Shown: positions 33,001-43,044, numbered from the stretch's first letter. The stretch: 64,000 bases of DNA from Deltaproteobacteria bacterium (GCA_021780495.1 JAJXYO010000007.1:42300-106299); one strand, 5' to 3'. The notes: generated by a model not told the origin, from the letters alone. A program made the numbers and translations.

Positions 33001-33570
33001 GGCTATTTCAATTTTTGGCATTCCCGCTTTTGTCAGATTGCCGTTTCTGAAAATCCTTGGATCGAGAGATAATCTGCCGTTTATCTCCTCGAATTTCTGA
33101 TCAAGGACATTCTGCGTACTTTGCTTCCAGACAGAAAGTTCGTCTTTAACGGTAAATTCGAATTCTGCACCCTCAAAAACAACGGTGTAGCGTTTGAAAC
33201 ACTGAACTATAGCCTGGTTTGGCCGGGGCTTGCTGCCGTCATAGAGGAGTTCGCTTTTCATTAGGTCGATGCCGGGAATATATCTGTGAATGATGTCAAA
33301 CCGGCCGTTAAGCACGCATTTGACCTGACCGTGCTGGTCCGGGGTGACCAGTACGACCATTCCCATGGAATTGGGCGGTTGAGGGCCATCAAAGAGCGGG
33401 TCCCGCATGGGACCGATCGAGCCAATCAGACTCTGATTAACAGGATTGGCCAGTTCGACGAGTTGCCCTTCATCCGGAAGAATATGCTGCGGTTTGGCGG
33501 TCAGTTTTAGCTTGTAAATTTCAAGAAAAGCTTTGTTGAATTGGTTTTTGTCCAGGGCAGATAAGCTCAC
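30007..33570 (-). CDS. drmA: DrmA-like SF2 helicase (DISARM core)
   Basis: The 1,187-residue protein has helicase motif I ATGGGKTEAYLG near 479, motif II as DELH (FCIQDELHLLKETLG) near 740, the TAT strand ILAATATIKDFEHH, and motifs V-VI ATSVVSHGVDIERLN and QSSARSGRVHP near 975-995. The atypical motif VI (SARSGR) and the DELH box are those of the DrmA group. It translocates on DNA as part of the DrmAB complex that blocks incoming phage DNA. GTG start with AAAGGAGGG before it. Zinc-like Cys clusters (CPYC, CKNPEC) lie between the helicase lobes. Confidence 0.87.
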   Translation of the reverse strand: MSLSALDKNQFNKAFLEIYKLKLTAKPQHILPDEGQLVELANPVNQSLIGSIGPMRDPLFDGPQPPNSMGMVVLVTPDQHGQVKCVLNGRFDIIHRYIPGIDLMKSELLYDGSKPRPNQAIVQCFKRYTVVFEGAEFEFTVKDELSVWKQSTQNVLDQKFEEINGRLSLDPRIFRNGNLTKAGMPKIEIAWSEEIDSQDQLNFAVRDAAFAKEASEILHYQVDLRARIRQAPSSLTSVTNAHLLELYIVNVTEVTYAKTFGVQTPHLLDCELTVEITSGQHHLLPHKLKPEDYKHYEHDGLAGYGITCAIEQISNGMLRTNSMPVIPQWDFETPSPDDVGMCREPDFNGLATNPTPILAELLQALDRYSDQWNAKIAALEDNGQHAEAVVARKEAKQFADETSRVRKGCALLEHSPPLLKTFRWMNEVMGGAIKRQGKNFAGWRLFQLGFILTQIEAIYERLSPDAVVEPSWVKVDLLWFATGGGKTEAYLGIICMAMLYQRINHRTYGTTAWLRFPLRMLSVQQFQRLSYVVAQANMLRQRENLGGHPFTIGYFTGGGTPSQISSTSEYYQDYFLPNMTKESLERLKFISDCPYCDQKHSVEIKSDEARFRIKHVCKNPECWSNTQADKGSYGEGILGEIGIYVSDEECYRYIPTVLVGTIDKLAVIGHNKRFSKFFGASRFFCPEHGFSKEGSCEHSRLDKNQLGDPITVKCGNNTRTSAVKTVSLPPMLDPGFPFCIQDELHLLKETLGNFDGHYETLLQVLQELHGGRSPKILAATATIKDFEHHVHHLYQKEAIRYPAPGIQHGESFYSRRKYAPDGTTPLVRRYFSSLLPISQKSPVVRSISEASSRFLDLVDELRIYFQNDPHYAASLLNIDPSKSASAQEHLENQMNSNLIYVNQKRSIPEIARFLEEANIKRGTVRGYLRLDGESTLEQIHDAIEHIDRKLPDDQKRQMIATSVVSHGVDIERLNFMLLAGWPTSTAEYIQSSARSGRVHPGIVITVLSHMKLFEYNVFLNFGDYHQFLDSMVESVPINRFAPNILERTLPGVMSAVILNWAACQAWGSSVKGGMKDIHRVLNEKDNPARKEIEKAVLKALHIDETKGREWFDKRVLDEFTQQVKEQVKRGLNQLETWSGSRMDMYLSEALGRIYSYGPLRSFRDIENQIAIQPANEPTEHLIDALGR

Positions 33571-33616
33571 AACAACCCTCCTTTATATGTGTCTGAAAAG
33601 CGGCGGTCCGGCGGGG

Positions 33617-36439
33617 TCAAGATGACCGAATCGCCAGGTGCCTGCCGGCATGATGTATGACAACCAATGATTTATCGCTATCCCAATGATAATGTATCCG
33701 CATGGTCTTGGCCGGGTCATACGCTGTTCCCAGACACAGATGCGCACCTATATCAACATTTTTGCCCTCATATTTAACTTCATAATCGGTACTCAAACCC
33801 TGGGTGACTGCCGAGGTCTTGCTTTTCAGCTCGATACCGATCTGCCTGAACGATTCTTTAGCATCAGTCTGTGAGATTTCACCGTTGCAGCATTTCCACA
33901 GATCGCTGAAAATAAGTTCAAAACAGGACCAGGCCTTGTCCAGATTCCTGTATGGCGAGTTTTCCATCGAGCGGGTGGCCCTGGCGGTCAGATGCACTCG
34001 TGATCCAAGTTCTTCCCTTATTCTCGGGACTAAATCGCTTAAAGATTTTGGGTAGATCGGTTCCTGACCCGGAAGTACGATACTGTGGACAGTGAAAATA
34101 TTCAGAATCTCGTCCAGATCGTCCATACAGAGGGTCATCGTGCCGAGCTTTACTGAGGTAGCACCGGCGGCACGGCTAAGTAGTGCTTGCCGCAAGTCCC
34201 GGCCAATGCGTTGATGTTCAGTCCAGATTCTCTTTATAGCGGTATGAATACTGACAGCATAACGTGAAAGCGTGGTGTTGCCGACTGCCAGTGCCATATT
34301 CTTCACGGACTGCACTTCTTCCGGGCCGATTACTTTTTTGTTCAACCAGTTGCTGACCGTTGTTGTTGTAACTGTCGTGCCTTGTTGCTGGAGTGCTTTC
34401 TGGAGTTTTGCAGCGGTCGGGAATTTTTCCGAGGCACTGTCAACAAGGGTACCCCAAAAATTTACCCATCTGAGCACTTCGGATAAGTTTTCTTGGGCGT
34501 GAAAAACTTCAAACAGGCCCAACAGAATTTCCTGATGAACATCTTCGCCAAGCAACATAATGATCTGGTCGCCGGGGGTGAGATCAGCAACCTTTTTTGT
34601 AATGATTTCGGATTTATCCCCGGCATCGCTTAAAATGGTAACCGGCTTCATAACAGGCCACGGGATATCTGCTAATTGTTCTTCAACTGTTATCCGGGCA
34701 TAATCAGCATCATTTTCGACGGCCAGAATGTTGGGCTCTTCGTCCTGAAACTGTTCTTCGGCATTCAATATTTCGGTAAGCCAGGTGATGGATTCATCAT
34801 CATGCTCGATTGTAAATGGTTTGCTGATTACATATGAGCCAGGACACTCTTTTAAAATTCTGGTTGTGACGGATGCTTCCTCATTTTCCGTAGCCTGATC
34901 GGTAAGAAAGGATAATTTAGGCCAGGCGAGAAGCAGCATATCTGATTTGCTGCCTTGGTAAGCGCTGGCCCGTTGATAGGATTGCTGCCAGGATGTCAAT
35001 CGTTTGCCCACCCAATTTGATTCAAATGGATAGCAGAACCAATAGACCTGCTTGGCTACACCGCCGATCCACCACATATCCTGGTACCACATTCTTGTAA
35101 AAATGAAACATTGATCATAAATAGGTTGAAGTGACTGTACCGATTTAAGATGGCCGGCTGGCTTGACACTCACTAATTTGTCATCAACCAGGACAATATC
35201 TTTTTTGTGAAGAAAATCTATCACCGCTTCTTCTTCATATTTGTCCGCAACAAGGATAAGGGTTGTCTTTTTACTTGAAACAGCTTCTTTAACAAAGAGC
35301 TCCAGAGCCTGGGCCTTGCCGGAAGTACCTTTTAGCAATAAATCGAAAAGGCCGTGCAGGGACTCATGGATTGATTTGCGGATGGAGTCGACTTCTCCGT
35401 AACGTATGGACGCATTATTTATTATCTCCAGTTGCCGCTCGACGTTTCTAACCGCGAACAGGCCCCGCCGGCTGTGGCGCGCCAGAAAAACTTCCCGGGT
35501 CTCCAGCGGACAACAGAGGGTTGAAAATATCTGCTGGATTTTTGCTGCATTACGGTAGGTGTCGTTTTGTATGTTCAACGGTTCCTTCGAGATCAGTTTC
35601 CGGAAATTATGGATTGTTTTGTATAGTTCGGACAAATGACGGTCCAGTACTTTGTCCGGTACTTCGACAAGAATGTGTTGCCATGGCGCATCCGTATGCT
35701 TACTGGCAGGGATGCTTCTCTGCAACCAGAGTTGCTGGTCCCGTAAACGATGAATCCAGCGGTGTATCGGGATTCTGCTCAGAGTCTGGTCGGTTTGCAC
35801 ATCGCCAAGGGCAGAAACAATGAGTATCGGGATTCCCGGAAAATATATGGTCAGGGCTTCCCACAACTCTTTGATGTCATTTCTGCCTCCTGCAGGGGTA
35901 GCATCGACTACAACGGCGAATGGACGGGTCTGCGTGACCAGATTTTCGAATATATCGGAATGAATACTGGGAAAAGCAGCGAGTGGGGTTCCTGATATAA
36001 GTGCCGAATGGCTTGCAATGTTTTCTTGTTGCGATTTACTGTTTTTGGTAACTATCCAGGGGTTGATGCCTTGCACTTTAGTCAACGAGTTGAATATGTT
36101 TCTTGGTCTGCCAAACCAGATGAGGTCATTTTTGTTCTGCAAGGTATCTGGCTGAAAATAAGATCCGACGATGTAACCGTTGAGAGTGTCAATCCGTACA
36201 CGAAGCAGATAGGTCAACAGCTTCACAAAAAAACTGCTTTCGGGCCGAGGAAGGCTTATGGCGAGGGAGTGCCCGTCCTTAAGCATTCTGCCGGATAGAC
36301 CTAACAAAAGCTGATCATCATTATTTAGCGCCGGTACCCCCATTTTTGCCAGCTGTTCAGGGGTAGAATTTAAAAACGCGCTGCCGGGAAAAACCACAAG
36401 CCGGTCTTCAGCCTGATTTACCCATGCGGGATTATTCAT
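33617..36439 (-). CDS. DrmE-position protein with degenerate helicase-like region
   Basis: The 940-residue protein precedes drmA on the same strand, the place held by drmE in class 2 DISARM. I do not recognise DrmE by motif, so the name rests on position and size. Visible parts are an early alpha/beta region (LAISLPRPESSFFVKLLTYL), a middle part reading like a helicase second lobe without catalytic residues (TTLILVADKYEEEAVIDFL, FIFTRMWYQDMWWIGGVAKQ), a helix-turn-helix-like stretch TTVSNWLNKKVIGPEEVQSV, and a helical end. It overlaps the giant ATPase gene by 8 bases. It could instead be a new subunit specific to this operon type. Confidence 0.45.
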   Translation of the reverse strand: MNNPAWVNQAEDRLVVFPGSAFLNSTPEQLAKMGVPALNNDDQLLLGLSGRMLKDGHSLAISLPRPESSFFVKLLTYLLRVRIDTLNGYIVGSYFQPDTLQNKNDLIWFGRPRNIFNSLTKVQGINPWIVTKNSKSQQENIASHSALISGTPLAAFPSIHSDIFENLVTQTRPFAVVVDATPAGGRNDIKELWEALTIYFPGIPILIVSALGDVQTDQTLSRIPIHRWIHRLRDQQLWLQRSIPASKHTDAPWQHILVEVPDKVLDRHLSELYKTIHNFRKLISKEPLNIQNDTYRNAAKIQQIFSTLCCPLETREVFLARHSRRGLFAVRNVERQLEIINNASIRYGEVDSIRKSIHESLHGLFDLLLKGTSGKAQALELFVKEAVSSKKTTLILVADKYEEEAVIDFLHKKDIVLVDDKLVSVKPAGHLKSVQSLQPIYDQCFIFTRMWYQDMWWIGGVAKQVYWFCYPFESNWVGKRLTSWQQSYQRASAYQGSKSDMLLLAWPKLSFLTDQATENEEASVTTRILKECPGSYVISKPFTIEHDDESITWLTEILNAEEQFQDEEPNILAVENDADYARITVEEQLADIPWPVMKPVTILSDAGDKSEIITKKVADLTPGDQIIMLLGEDVHQEILLGLFEVFHAQENLSEVLRWVNFWGTLVDSASEKFPTAAKLQKALQQQGTTVTTTTVSNWLNKKVIGPEEVQSVKNMALAVGNTTLSRYAVSIHTAIKRIWTEHQRIGRDLRQALLSRAAGATSVKLGTMTLCMDDLDEILNIFTVHSIVLPGQEPIYPKSLSDLVPRIREELGSRVHLTARATRSMENSPYRNLDKAWSCFELIFSDLWKCCNGEISQTDAKESFRQIGIELKSKTSAVTQGLSTDYEVKYEGKNVDIGAHLCLGTAYDPAKTMRIHYHWDSDKSLVVIHHAGRHLAIRSS

Positions 36440-39400
36440 GTCCTTTTACCAAACAGCTTTTAACAGCAGGTTCAACCTGGTAACAGGCAGATATGTCAGC
36501 AGCATCGAGAGATTGTACAAGCTTGATAAGGTTCAACCTGGAAAGCCACTCCATTGCCATTTCGACCAGTTCGACCGGGATGCCTTTTATATCATATTCC
36601 AAAATAATCAGTTTCAAATCGTCAGCGTTAAATTTTGAGTCACCCTGCACTTCAATCAGCTTTTTCAGAAGCGGGGCGGCCCATTCAACGTCTGATATCC
36701 CTGCAGCTGCAAGAAAGACCTGAGATTCTTTGATTGTCAGTTCTGATATCTTTTTGAATTTGGAACCGAGCTTCTTAATGGTATTGACGTCATTTTCTTT
36801 CTTGAGTTTACACAACCGATATATGGAAATGTACCAGCCGTGAGTATATTCCTGCAGAGTCTGGTATACGTCGTCGGCATCAGGCAATTCAATTTGTGGC
36901 AGCAGAGATCTCATACCAACATGCTTCCAGAGGGCCAGATTGATATGGGCAAGGGCCCGTTCCTGCAGCAATATGTTTTTGCCGGTTGAGAGCCAGTTCC
37001 AAAGAGCCTTAGGAGTAAACAGGAATAATACCTTGCAGGGATAAAAACCTTTCTTGTATGCATCCTTAGCCTGGTACGCTACATCAATCATGCTTAAAAC
37101 GTTCTCGGCCGGATAACTTCCGGCTATTTCAATCAGTACGATTTGAGGCTCTTTTTCTGCCAGGGCAATATAGGACCTCAGGCGTTTGTCAAAGTATTTT
37201 AAATTTGAAAAATCGGATTCCTTAAACGAAAGTAGTGAATATTTATTTGTTTTTGCTGTCCACGGCAGAGAAAAATCATCAATATATGGCAGGGTCTGCT
37301 CAAGCTGGTTGATACCAAGCGCTGCAGACCCGGTAATGATACTGACAGTATAGTGCCGGGTTGTTTTGGGGCCTATTTCATTTTGATCAGGATCAGCCAT
37401 GCCGAGAATCTGCTTTTCATCTCGGAAAGTTAGCGGTGATGGCATCCCGACGCTTTCCACAAATGCGTGACGGTCCAGGGGATCATCGGTTTCAGCTTTG
37501 TTCATTGCCTGTAATAATTTGGACTCGATATCCCTGTTGTTGCCGAGAAGCCCTAAAATATTGGAATTACGGAATGCGAAACCCTGTCTTTTTATGCTTC
37601 GTAAAACTCCCAGGCCCACCAATTCTTCCAAAATAGCCTCAACTTGGGAATCGGTTTTTGTTTTTAGTTCCGGTAACCAGCAAGACGAAATTTCTTTAAC
37701 CTGTGCAGCGGAAAATGATTGATTGCCTCGGCCATTCAAAGACAGACTGTAAATAATTATTTCGTAACGTGTATCAAGGTTGAGTGTCATTTCGAAACGC
37801 TGCCGGATCAGTGCCCGCACATCGTCTTTGTCAAAGACACGGGTTACGTCAGAGTCGGTAATAATCTGGTTTGCAACATCACCATGAAAGTTTGAGGCCA
37901 GATGTTTTACCAGTTCGGAGCAGAAAATTTGAATCAAACTGGGGTGACGATTTGTGACGGACAAAATTCGACTGGGAACGAGCGAGTTTTCAAATCTGAA
38001 CCCGTAAGCCTGAAGCGGTTCTTTTATCAGCTTGAGGGCGTCTGATACGCTCATAATGGATATATTGAGAGACCGGCCAAGCTGGTTTAACGGATAGTTG
38101 GGAGAGTCTTCAAATCGCTTGACGTTCTGAAGTCCGCCAATTATCAGTTTGAAACGATGTTCGGATGTCTGGGCGCTGACAAGTTCCCGCAGGCCGCGGA
38201 AAATAGAAAAATTGTTCGAGTGGTCGCGCTCAAGCAATGGGTCGATTTCATCGAAAATGATCATTACTCTTAAATCTGTCTGCTTTGCCAGGCAATCGGT
38301 AATAGAGGCCCGCATATCAGGCGTGGTAGGATTTACCTGTTTTTTGAGGAATCCGGTATCGCAAAAATCCTTGTAAATAATGCTCCAGATCCTGCTTTCT
38401 CTCTGTTCCGCACTGCTTGCCTCTATGTGCCCACCAAAATAGGCGTCTCCCTGGTGATAAAAGGCAAATTTCTTGTTTGCCCGATCCTCAAATTGGCGTT
38501 GCACCTGACTTAAAATAGTGGATTTGCCGAGCTGGCGCCCACCATAGGCTATGGCCGCCCCCTGATTCATATCAAGTAACTGGCCGATTTCCGAAGAACG
38601 CCCATAGCGCATTTCTGGCGGGGGAGGAGTTTGTTTCTCACCGACATACGAGTTGTAAAAAGTAAAGGGAATGACCGTTTGCAGAAAATTCCGGATTGCC
38701 TCGGAACTGCTTTTGTCATGCAGGATGCTTCCCAGATAATAAATTATCGCCAAATCAACAAGGAAGATGGTTTTTTGTTTAGATTTGCAGTAACTGGCAA
38801 ACTTGTTGCGCTGTTCCAGATTAAGTGGGTGCGAGGATATTAAGAGAAATCGCTTTTTGCCGATCAGTTCTGTCTCAAACAGGTTCTCCAGATGTGCTTG
38901 ATCCCATTCCTTGTGGGAAATCAGCATATCGAGTTCTTTGTACTGATTTTGCCCGAAATCGGTATATGGATGGCCCGCATTGTTGTCTTTAAGCGGCATC
39001 AGGATGTGGACAAGGCCGCCTCTTAGCTCAAATTTGAGCTTGCTCGATACTACGGCAGAATAGGTATCGACTGATTTGATGCCAAGGAATGAGAGTATTT
39101 CCACTATTTCCGAAAAATAATTCTGGTTGATATCCCTTGGGGGCCTTGCTGTGCGCAACGAGACGATTGATTTTATGGCGTTTCTCAATCCTTGGGGCTT
39201 GCGACTGAAATCCAGCCCATGAGAGCTTTCCTGTAACGTCGCATTTATGAGAACGCCAGGATCTTTGGCTGTAAGCAGAAAATTAAAAATTTGCTTTTCC
39301 GCTTTTAAAAAATTTGCAAATACCTCGTTATGTTCAAAGCGGTCTTCCTGAATTTTTGTCCCGGTGTTTATAGCGTTTGTAAGTGCATCGATCATTTCTT

Positions 39401-42400
39401 CCGCGACAGGAATATCCTTGTTTTTCAGGGCTTCTTCCATCTGGTTCTGCCAGAATGGCGGGACGGCGCCCTCGCCAAGGGTAGTCTGAGCTTTTTGCAG
39501 AACAGACCGGTATTCTACTGAAAGTTCTTTCAGACGCGGGGCATAACGTTCGTTCAGTTCCTTATCAAGTAAATCCAGGGGATCACTGATGGTTTGCAGG
39601 TCGGTGAGGGGCGAGTGATTGAGTATCTTGTCGTTTAAATATTCAAGCTCTGAACTTAGCTGGGCATGCCGTGCATCATCAATTAAAAACGATATATTTG
39701 CGTTATCTAGAGCAAGCTCCAAATGTTCTTTTTTCTTTTTATAATCTCGTAATTTGGTAGCAACTTTCTGTGTAACTTCTGCCAGTTCGACTGATTTGTC
39801 TTCACCCTGTTCGGTCAGATGCATAAGAATCAGGTGGGCGATGTGAAATATTTTGTTGTCGTAAGCCTCCTGATACATTTCAGAAAGGTCAAACCCATTT
39901 TTTATAATATCCAGTAGCCATGTCATCTGATATGTCGGTTCTGTGGCCGGAGCTGATGCGGACAACAAGGTTTTGGGTGTTATAAACCACAAGTCGGCAC
40001 GTTCCTCGTTCCAGACGGAATCTTCTTTGCCGCCAATGGCTGTTAAAATATTGCTGACGCAGGTCTCTGCAACAGAAACAGCGGTGGTAACTTCAAAATA
40101 CGGCGATGTTGCGCGTGTCTTCTGGAAAGCTTCCTGTACGTTTTTTAAACGGGCACCAATTCGATGAGTAAAAACCTCAATATTGTCTTGCAACACTTTT
40201 GCGCGTTCCTGATCGGCCAGCCAATGTGATGCTATATCTCGTAATTCCTCAACCGTCCTGATGAAAGAATCTCGTGCGTTCGCCTCAATTTTGTCCTGGC
40301 TGTATTCAGCAACAGATTTAATCATCAGAGTCCTGATTTTTTCCTGATGACTATAATCATTTACGAACTGCTTAACTGTTTTGGATGCAAAGCGGTTATT
40401 ATCGTTTATAGCACGCACAACTTCCGTGAACGGACCATCTTTAAGACAGGCATTCAGTGCCATCCGGACCGGAGCCCAGCCACGTGTTGAATGAGTGATT
40501 ATTTCTTTCCAGTCGCTTAAACGGACCAGATATTTTTGCGTGGGCGGCTCAGTAATACCTTCAAACCGTTGAAGTTCTTTTAAAGTCAACATACCGCCTC
40601 GATTACAAAAATGGACGAGGTCGGTAACCAGATCAGAGGTTGTAGAGTCAAAACAGTGCTTAATCTGGTTCAGGATACTAGGGGCAAGGGTTGAATTGCC
40701 GGCAAAGAGTGCTGTCTGGAAGCATGCTGTAAATAGCAGAAAAGCACTAAATTTCCCTCCGGGTTTTTTTGACAGCCATTCATCAAGTTTCTTTTGGTCA
40801 AGGGTGTTGAGCATAATCTGGGAGTGCTCAAAAGATCGACTGTTATTGTTCCAGACATTCATGCCGAAATACGCGCATTTGAACAAATCCTGACTGAACA
40901 ACTCGTCTGGTTTGTCGCAAAGCTCTTTTGAGGAGAGAATTGCAAAATGGCCAAAATTCAGGAAATTATTACTGACGCAATGCAAGGCCAGGGAGTTGAC
41001 ATCAATGGATGATATGGAGCCATAACGCTTTAAGGATGATTCTAACCGGTTAATCAGGACCGCCGGGTCATGCTCGAAACCATTGGTATCAATGACCTCG
41101 TCAATATCAATGATGGTATTCGCAGATATTTCGATGGAAGATGGCTCTTCAACAACTTCAGGAGGCACAAGAGAATCAGGATGCATAGCAGATATCGGGC
41201 TTTCGGTGGCGATGTCAGTTACTTCCGTATAAACGATCTCTTTGGTTGATTCAGCAAGAGTTTCGGGTTCAGTATCAGAAGTAGTTTCCTGGGCTACTTC
41301 AATTTCAGTAACTGCATTCTCTTCAGTAACAGCATCCTCTGCTGATTCAGTCCTTGATGAATCAGCATTCTCGGCCGGTATCTGGCCTTCCTGATTAGGT
41401 GCGCTTGCCTCGGATATAGTTTTTTCAACCGTTAGGTTATCCTTGATCTCTTTTATTAACTCTTTGAGTTTGTTGAGGACGGAGTGATCCATGCAGGGAT
41501 ATGAGTCGGGATCAAGGATATTTTGTTCCAGGCAATCCAAGGTGATGCCGGATGGCAAAATTGATTCGTGGAGCACATCTTTGCTGGTTTCGAGTTGCTT
41601 CTTGATGTTTGCATTTTTTTCTTCAAGGTTGGCAATTTGCAGCTGTTGTTTTCGTTTCTCAATAAAACCGGCATTCTCCAGAACATCAAAACTGGCAATT
41701 GTATCTTTGTTTTGAGCCAGTTGTTCTTCGGTGAGTTTATAATTACTCTCTGCAATAGCCAAATTAACTAATATATTTTCAAGAACTTCTTTTATTTTCC
41801 ATTCAAAAAACAGTTCGTCAGCGTTATTGGCTAAATAAAAACGCCAACAATTTTCAAACATTGCTTTAAAATTCTGGTCCTCAAACCAGGCAAGATCGCC
41901 GATTATCGCAAGCTCAATAAGGAAATTTAAAATTTCAGACACTGCTTCCTGGAAGATATCCGAATTGGCTGAAATATCCGTGAGATGCTGAATGTGTTTT
42001 GCGAATTCAGTAAGGTAACGAGCTTGATCTTTGTCGAATGTTGCAAGTGAGAGCGATTTGACACATTCTTTAAATGTAACCAAACTTTCCTCAATCTCAT
42101 CGGGAAAGACGTTTGCTATTTCTTTTTTATTCGATTTATCCTCAGTTTCTTCAATTTCAGTTGAGGATGTTTTTGTTTTAAGAGGTTCAAGAGCGACAGA
42201 AGAGTCTGCCACGGAGTCAGCTTTATCAAAATCAAGCAACTCCATAATATCGGGCGCTTTTTTCGACGCTATTTTTATTGGCCAGCTAGTGCCGGCAAGT
42301 GATGAAATAGCGTATACTGCCATTGAAATTACTACTTTTTTATCTTGAGGAAATTCCCACCATTGGTTCAAATCTTTTTCAACACGAGGCCAAACAGCAA

Positions 42401-42884
42401 CGCCAATCCAAACTTCAGGTGGAATTGCACCGAGCATATTAGCTGTTAATTCAGGATATTTTGATTTGAGTTCATCTGAATCAAATTCAATAGATGGAAA
42501 TGTCTTATCATATTTGCTGAGCGCTATAAATTCAATGGAAGGGACAACCAACTTGTTTTCTTTAAAAGTCTCAAATGCACTAAAGTAGGAAGACAACCTA
42601 TAAAAATCAAATTGATGAACAAATATGAGCTTTTGGTTATCTTTGGCTTTTTTATGGCTGGAGGCGTTGAGGATTATTTTTGCGTTCTCTGTAAGTAATG
42701 CGTGTTTCAACCCATGACCGTTCAGACTCAGATATTTTCTGATGTAGGGCATGTCAGCAACTGATCTGGATAAAATCCCGGGGAGAAAAAGTTGAGTGCA
42801 GTCCTTTTTCTTTAGTTTAGCTATATATTCAGTGTGAACGGAGCTTTTGCACCAACGAGTAATTTTGTTAGTTGATTTAGGCAT
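36432..42884 (-). CDS. Giant multi-domain P-loop (STAND/AAA-like) ATPase of the DISARM-like operon
   Basis: The 2,150-residue protein starts MPKSTNKITRWCKS behind GAAGGG. Residues 1-240 form an alpha/beta region with LIFVHQFDFYRLSSYF; about 250 and 490-600 are acidic low-complexity linkers; about 620-1330 is a long helical region with coiled coil; about 1445-1800 is an NTPase module. Walker A is AYGGRQLGKSTILS near 1447, Walker B RVMIIFDEIDPLLER near 1540, then a STAND-like helical and winged-helix part. A second alpha/beta-helical module closes the protein. Layout suggests a sensor or switch ATPase. No known DISARM component has this build. The gene leads the operon and overlaps the next gene. 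Confidence 0.75.
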   Translation of the reverse strand: MPKSTNKITRWCKSSVHTEYIAKLKKKDCTQLFLPGILSRSVADMPYIRKYLSLNGHGLKHALLTENAKIILNASSHKKAKDNQKLIFVHQFDFYRLSSYFSAFETFKENKLVVPSIEFIALSKYDKTFPSIEFDSDELKSKYPELTANMLGAIPPEVWIGVAVWPRVEKDLNQWWEFPQDKKVVISMAVYAISSLAGTSWPIKIASKKAPDIMELLDFDKADSVADSSVALEPLKTKTSSTEIEETEDKSNKKEIANVFPDEIEESLVTFKECVKSLSLATFDKDQARYLTEFAKHIQHLTDISANSDIFQEAVSEILNFLIELAIIGDLAWFEDQNFKAMFENCWRFYLANNADELFFEWKIKEVLENILVNLAIAESNYKLTEEQLAQNKDTIASFDVLENAGFIEKRKQQLQIANLEEKNANIKKQLETSKDVLHESILPSGITLDCLEQNILDPDSYPCMDHSVLNKLKELIKEIKDNLTVEKTISEASAPNQEGQIPAENADSSRTESAEDAVTEENAVTEIEVAQETTSDTEPETLAESTKEIVYTEVTDIATESPISAMHPDSLVPPEVVEEPSSIEISANTIIDIDEVIDTNGFEHDPAVLINRLESSLKRYGSISSIDVNSLALHCVSNNFLNFGHFAILSSKELCDKPDELFSQDLFKCAYFGMNVWNNNSRSFEHSQIMLNTLDQKKLDEWLSKKPGGKFSAFLLFTACFQTALFAGNSTLAPSILNQIKHCFDSTTSDLVTDLVHFCNRGGMLTLKELQRFEGITEPPTQKYLVRLSDWKEIITHSTRGWAPVRMALNACLKDGPFTEVVRAINDNNRFASKTVKQFVNDYSHQEKIRTLMIKSVAEYSQDKIEANARDSFIRTVEELRDIASHWLADQERAKVLQDNIEVFTHRIGARLKNVQEAFQKTRATSPYFEVTTAVSVAETCVSNILTAIGGKEDSVWNEERADLWFITPKTLLSASAPATEPTYQMTWLLDIIKNGFDLSEMYQEAYDNKIFHIAHLILMHLTEQGEDKSVELAEVTQKVATKLRDYKKKKEHLELALDNANISFLIDDARHAQLSSELEYLNDKILNHSPLTDLQTISDPLDLLDKELNERYAPRLKELSVEYRSVLQKAQTTLGEGAVPPFWQNQMEEALKNKDIPVAEEMIDALTNAINTGTKIQEDRFEHNEVFANFLKAEKQIFNFLLTAKDPGVLINATLQESSHGLDFSRKPQGLRNAIKSIVSLRTARPPRDINQNYFSEIVEILSFLGIKSVDTYSAVVSSKLKFELRGGLVHILMPLKDNNAGHPYTDFGQNQYKELDMLISHKEWDQAHLENLFETELIGKKRFLLISSHPLNLEQRNKFASYCKSKQKTIFLVDLAIIYYLGSILHDKSSSEAIRNFLQTVIPFTFYNSYVGEKQTPPPPEMRYGRSSEIGQLLDMNQGAAIAYGGRQLGKSTILSQVQRQFEDRANKKFAFYHQGDAYFGGHIEASSAEQRESRIWSIIYKDFCDTGFLKKQVNPTTPDMRASITDCLAKQTDLRVMIIFDEIDPLLERDHSNNFSIFRGLRELVSAQTSEHRFKLIIGGLQNVKRFEDSPNYPLNQLGRSLNISIMSVSDALKLIKEPLQAYGFRFENSLVPSRILSVTNRHPSLIQIFCSELVKHLASNFHGDVANQIITDSDVTRVFDKDDVRALIRQRFEMTLNLDTRYEIIIYSLSLNGRGNQSFSAAQVKEISSCWLPELKTKTDSQVEAILEELVGLGVLRSIKRQGFAFRNSNILGLLGNNRDIESKLLQAMNKAETDDPLDRHAFVESVGMPSPLTFRDEKQILGMADPDQNEIGPKTTRHYTVSIITGSAALGINQLEQTLPYIDDFSLPWTAKTNKYSLLSFKESDFSNLKYFDKRLRSYIALAEKEPQIVLIEIAGSYPAENVLSMIDVAYQAKDAYKKGFYPCKVLFLFTPKALWNWLSTGKNILLQERALAHINLALWKHVGMRSLLPQIELPDADDVYQTLQEYTHGWYISIYRLCKLKKENDVNTIKKLGSKFKKISELTIKESQVFLAAAGISDVEWAAPLLKKLIEVQGDSKFNADDLKLIILEYDIKGIPVELVEMAMEWLSRLNLIKLVQSLDAADISACYQVEPAVKSCLVKGHE

Positions 42885-42997
42885 AAATACCCTTCGTGGT
42901 CATAATTTATTGAAAATTTTGAATGTCCAATATAACCCATTACTTATATAAATCACCCTTAGAAAAGCAGCTGATATTTACAACTTATTAATCCATA

Positions 42998-43022
42998 TGT
43001 GATAGCTCCATCTATTATCACA
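42998..43022. promoter_or_regulatory. Inverted repeat upstream of the DISARM-like operon
   Basis: TGTGATA, an 11-bp spacer, then TATCACA form perfect 7-bp arms in the 160-bp gap between the WYL regulator's stop (43045) and the giant ATPase start (42884). This is a reasonable site for a dimeric regulator such as the WYL protein and lies in the likely promoter region. Inferred from symmetry only. Confidence 0.45.
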
Positions 43023-43044
43023 TCCATCTCCCCCATCCAGCGCC

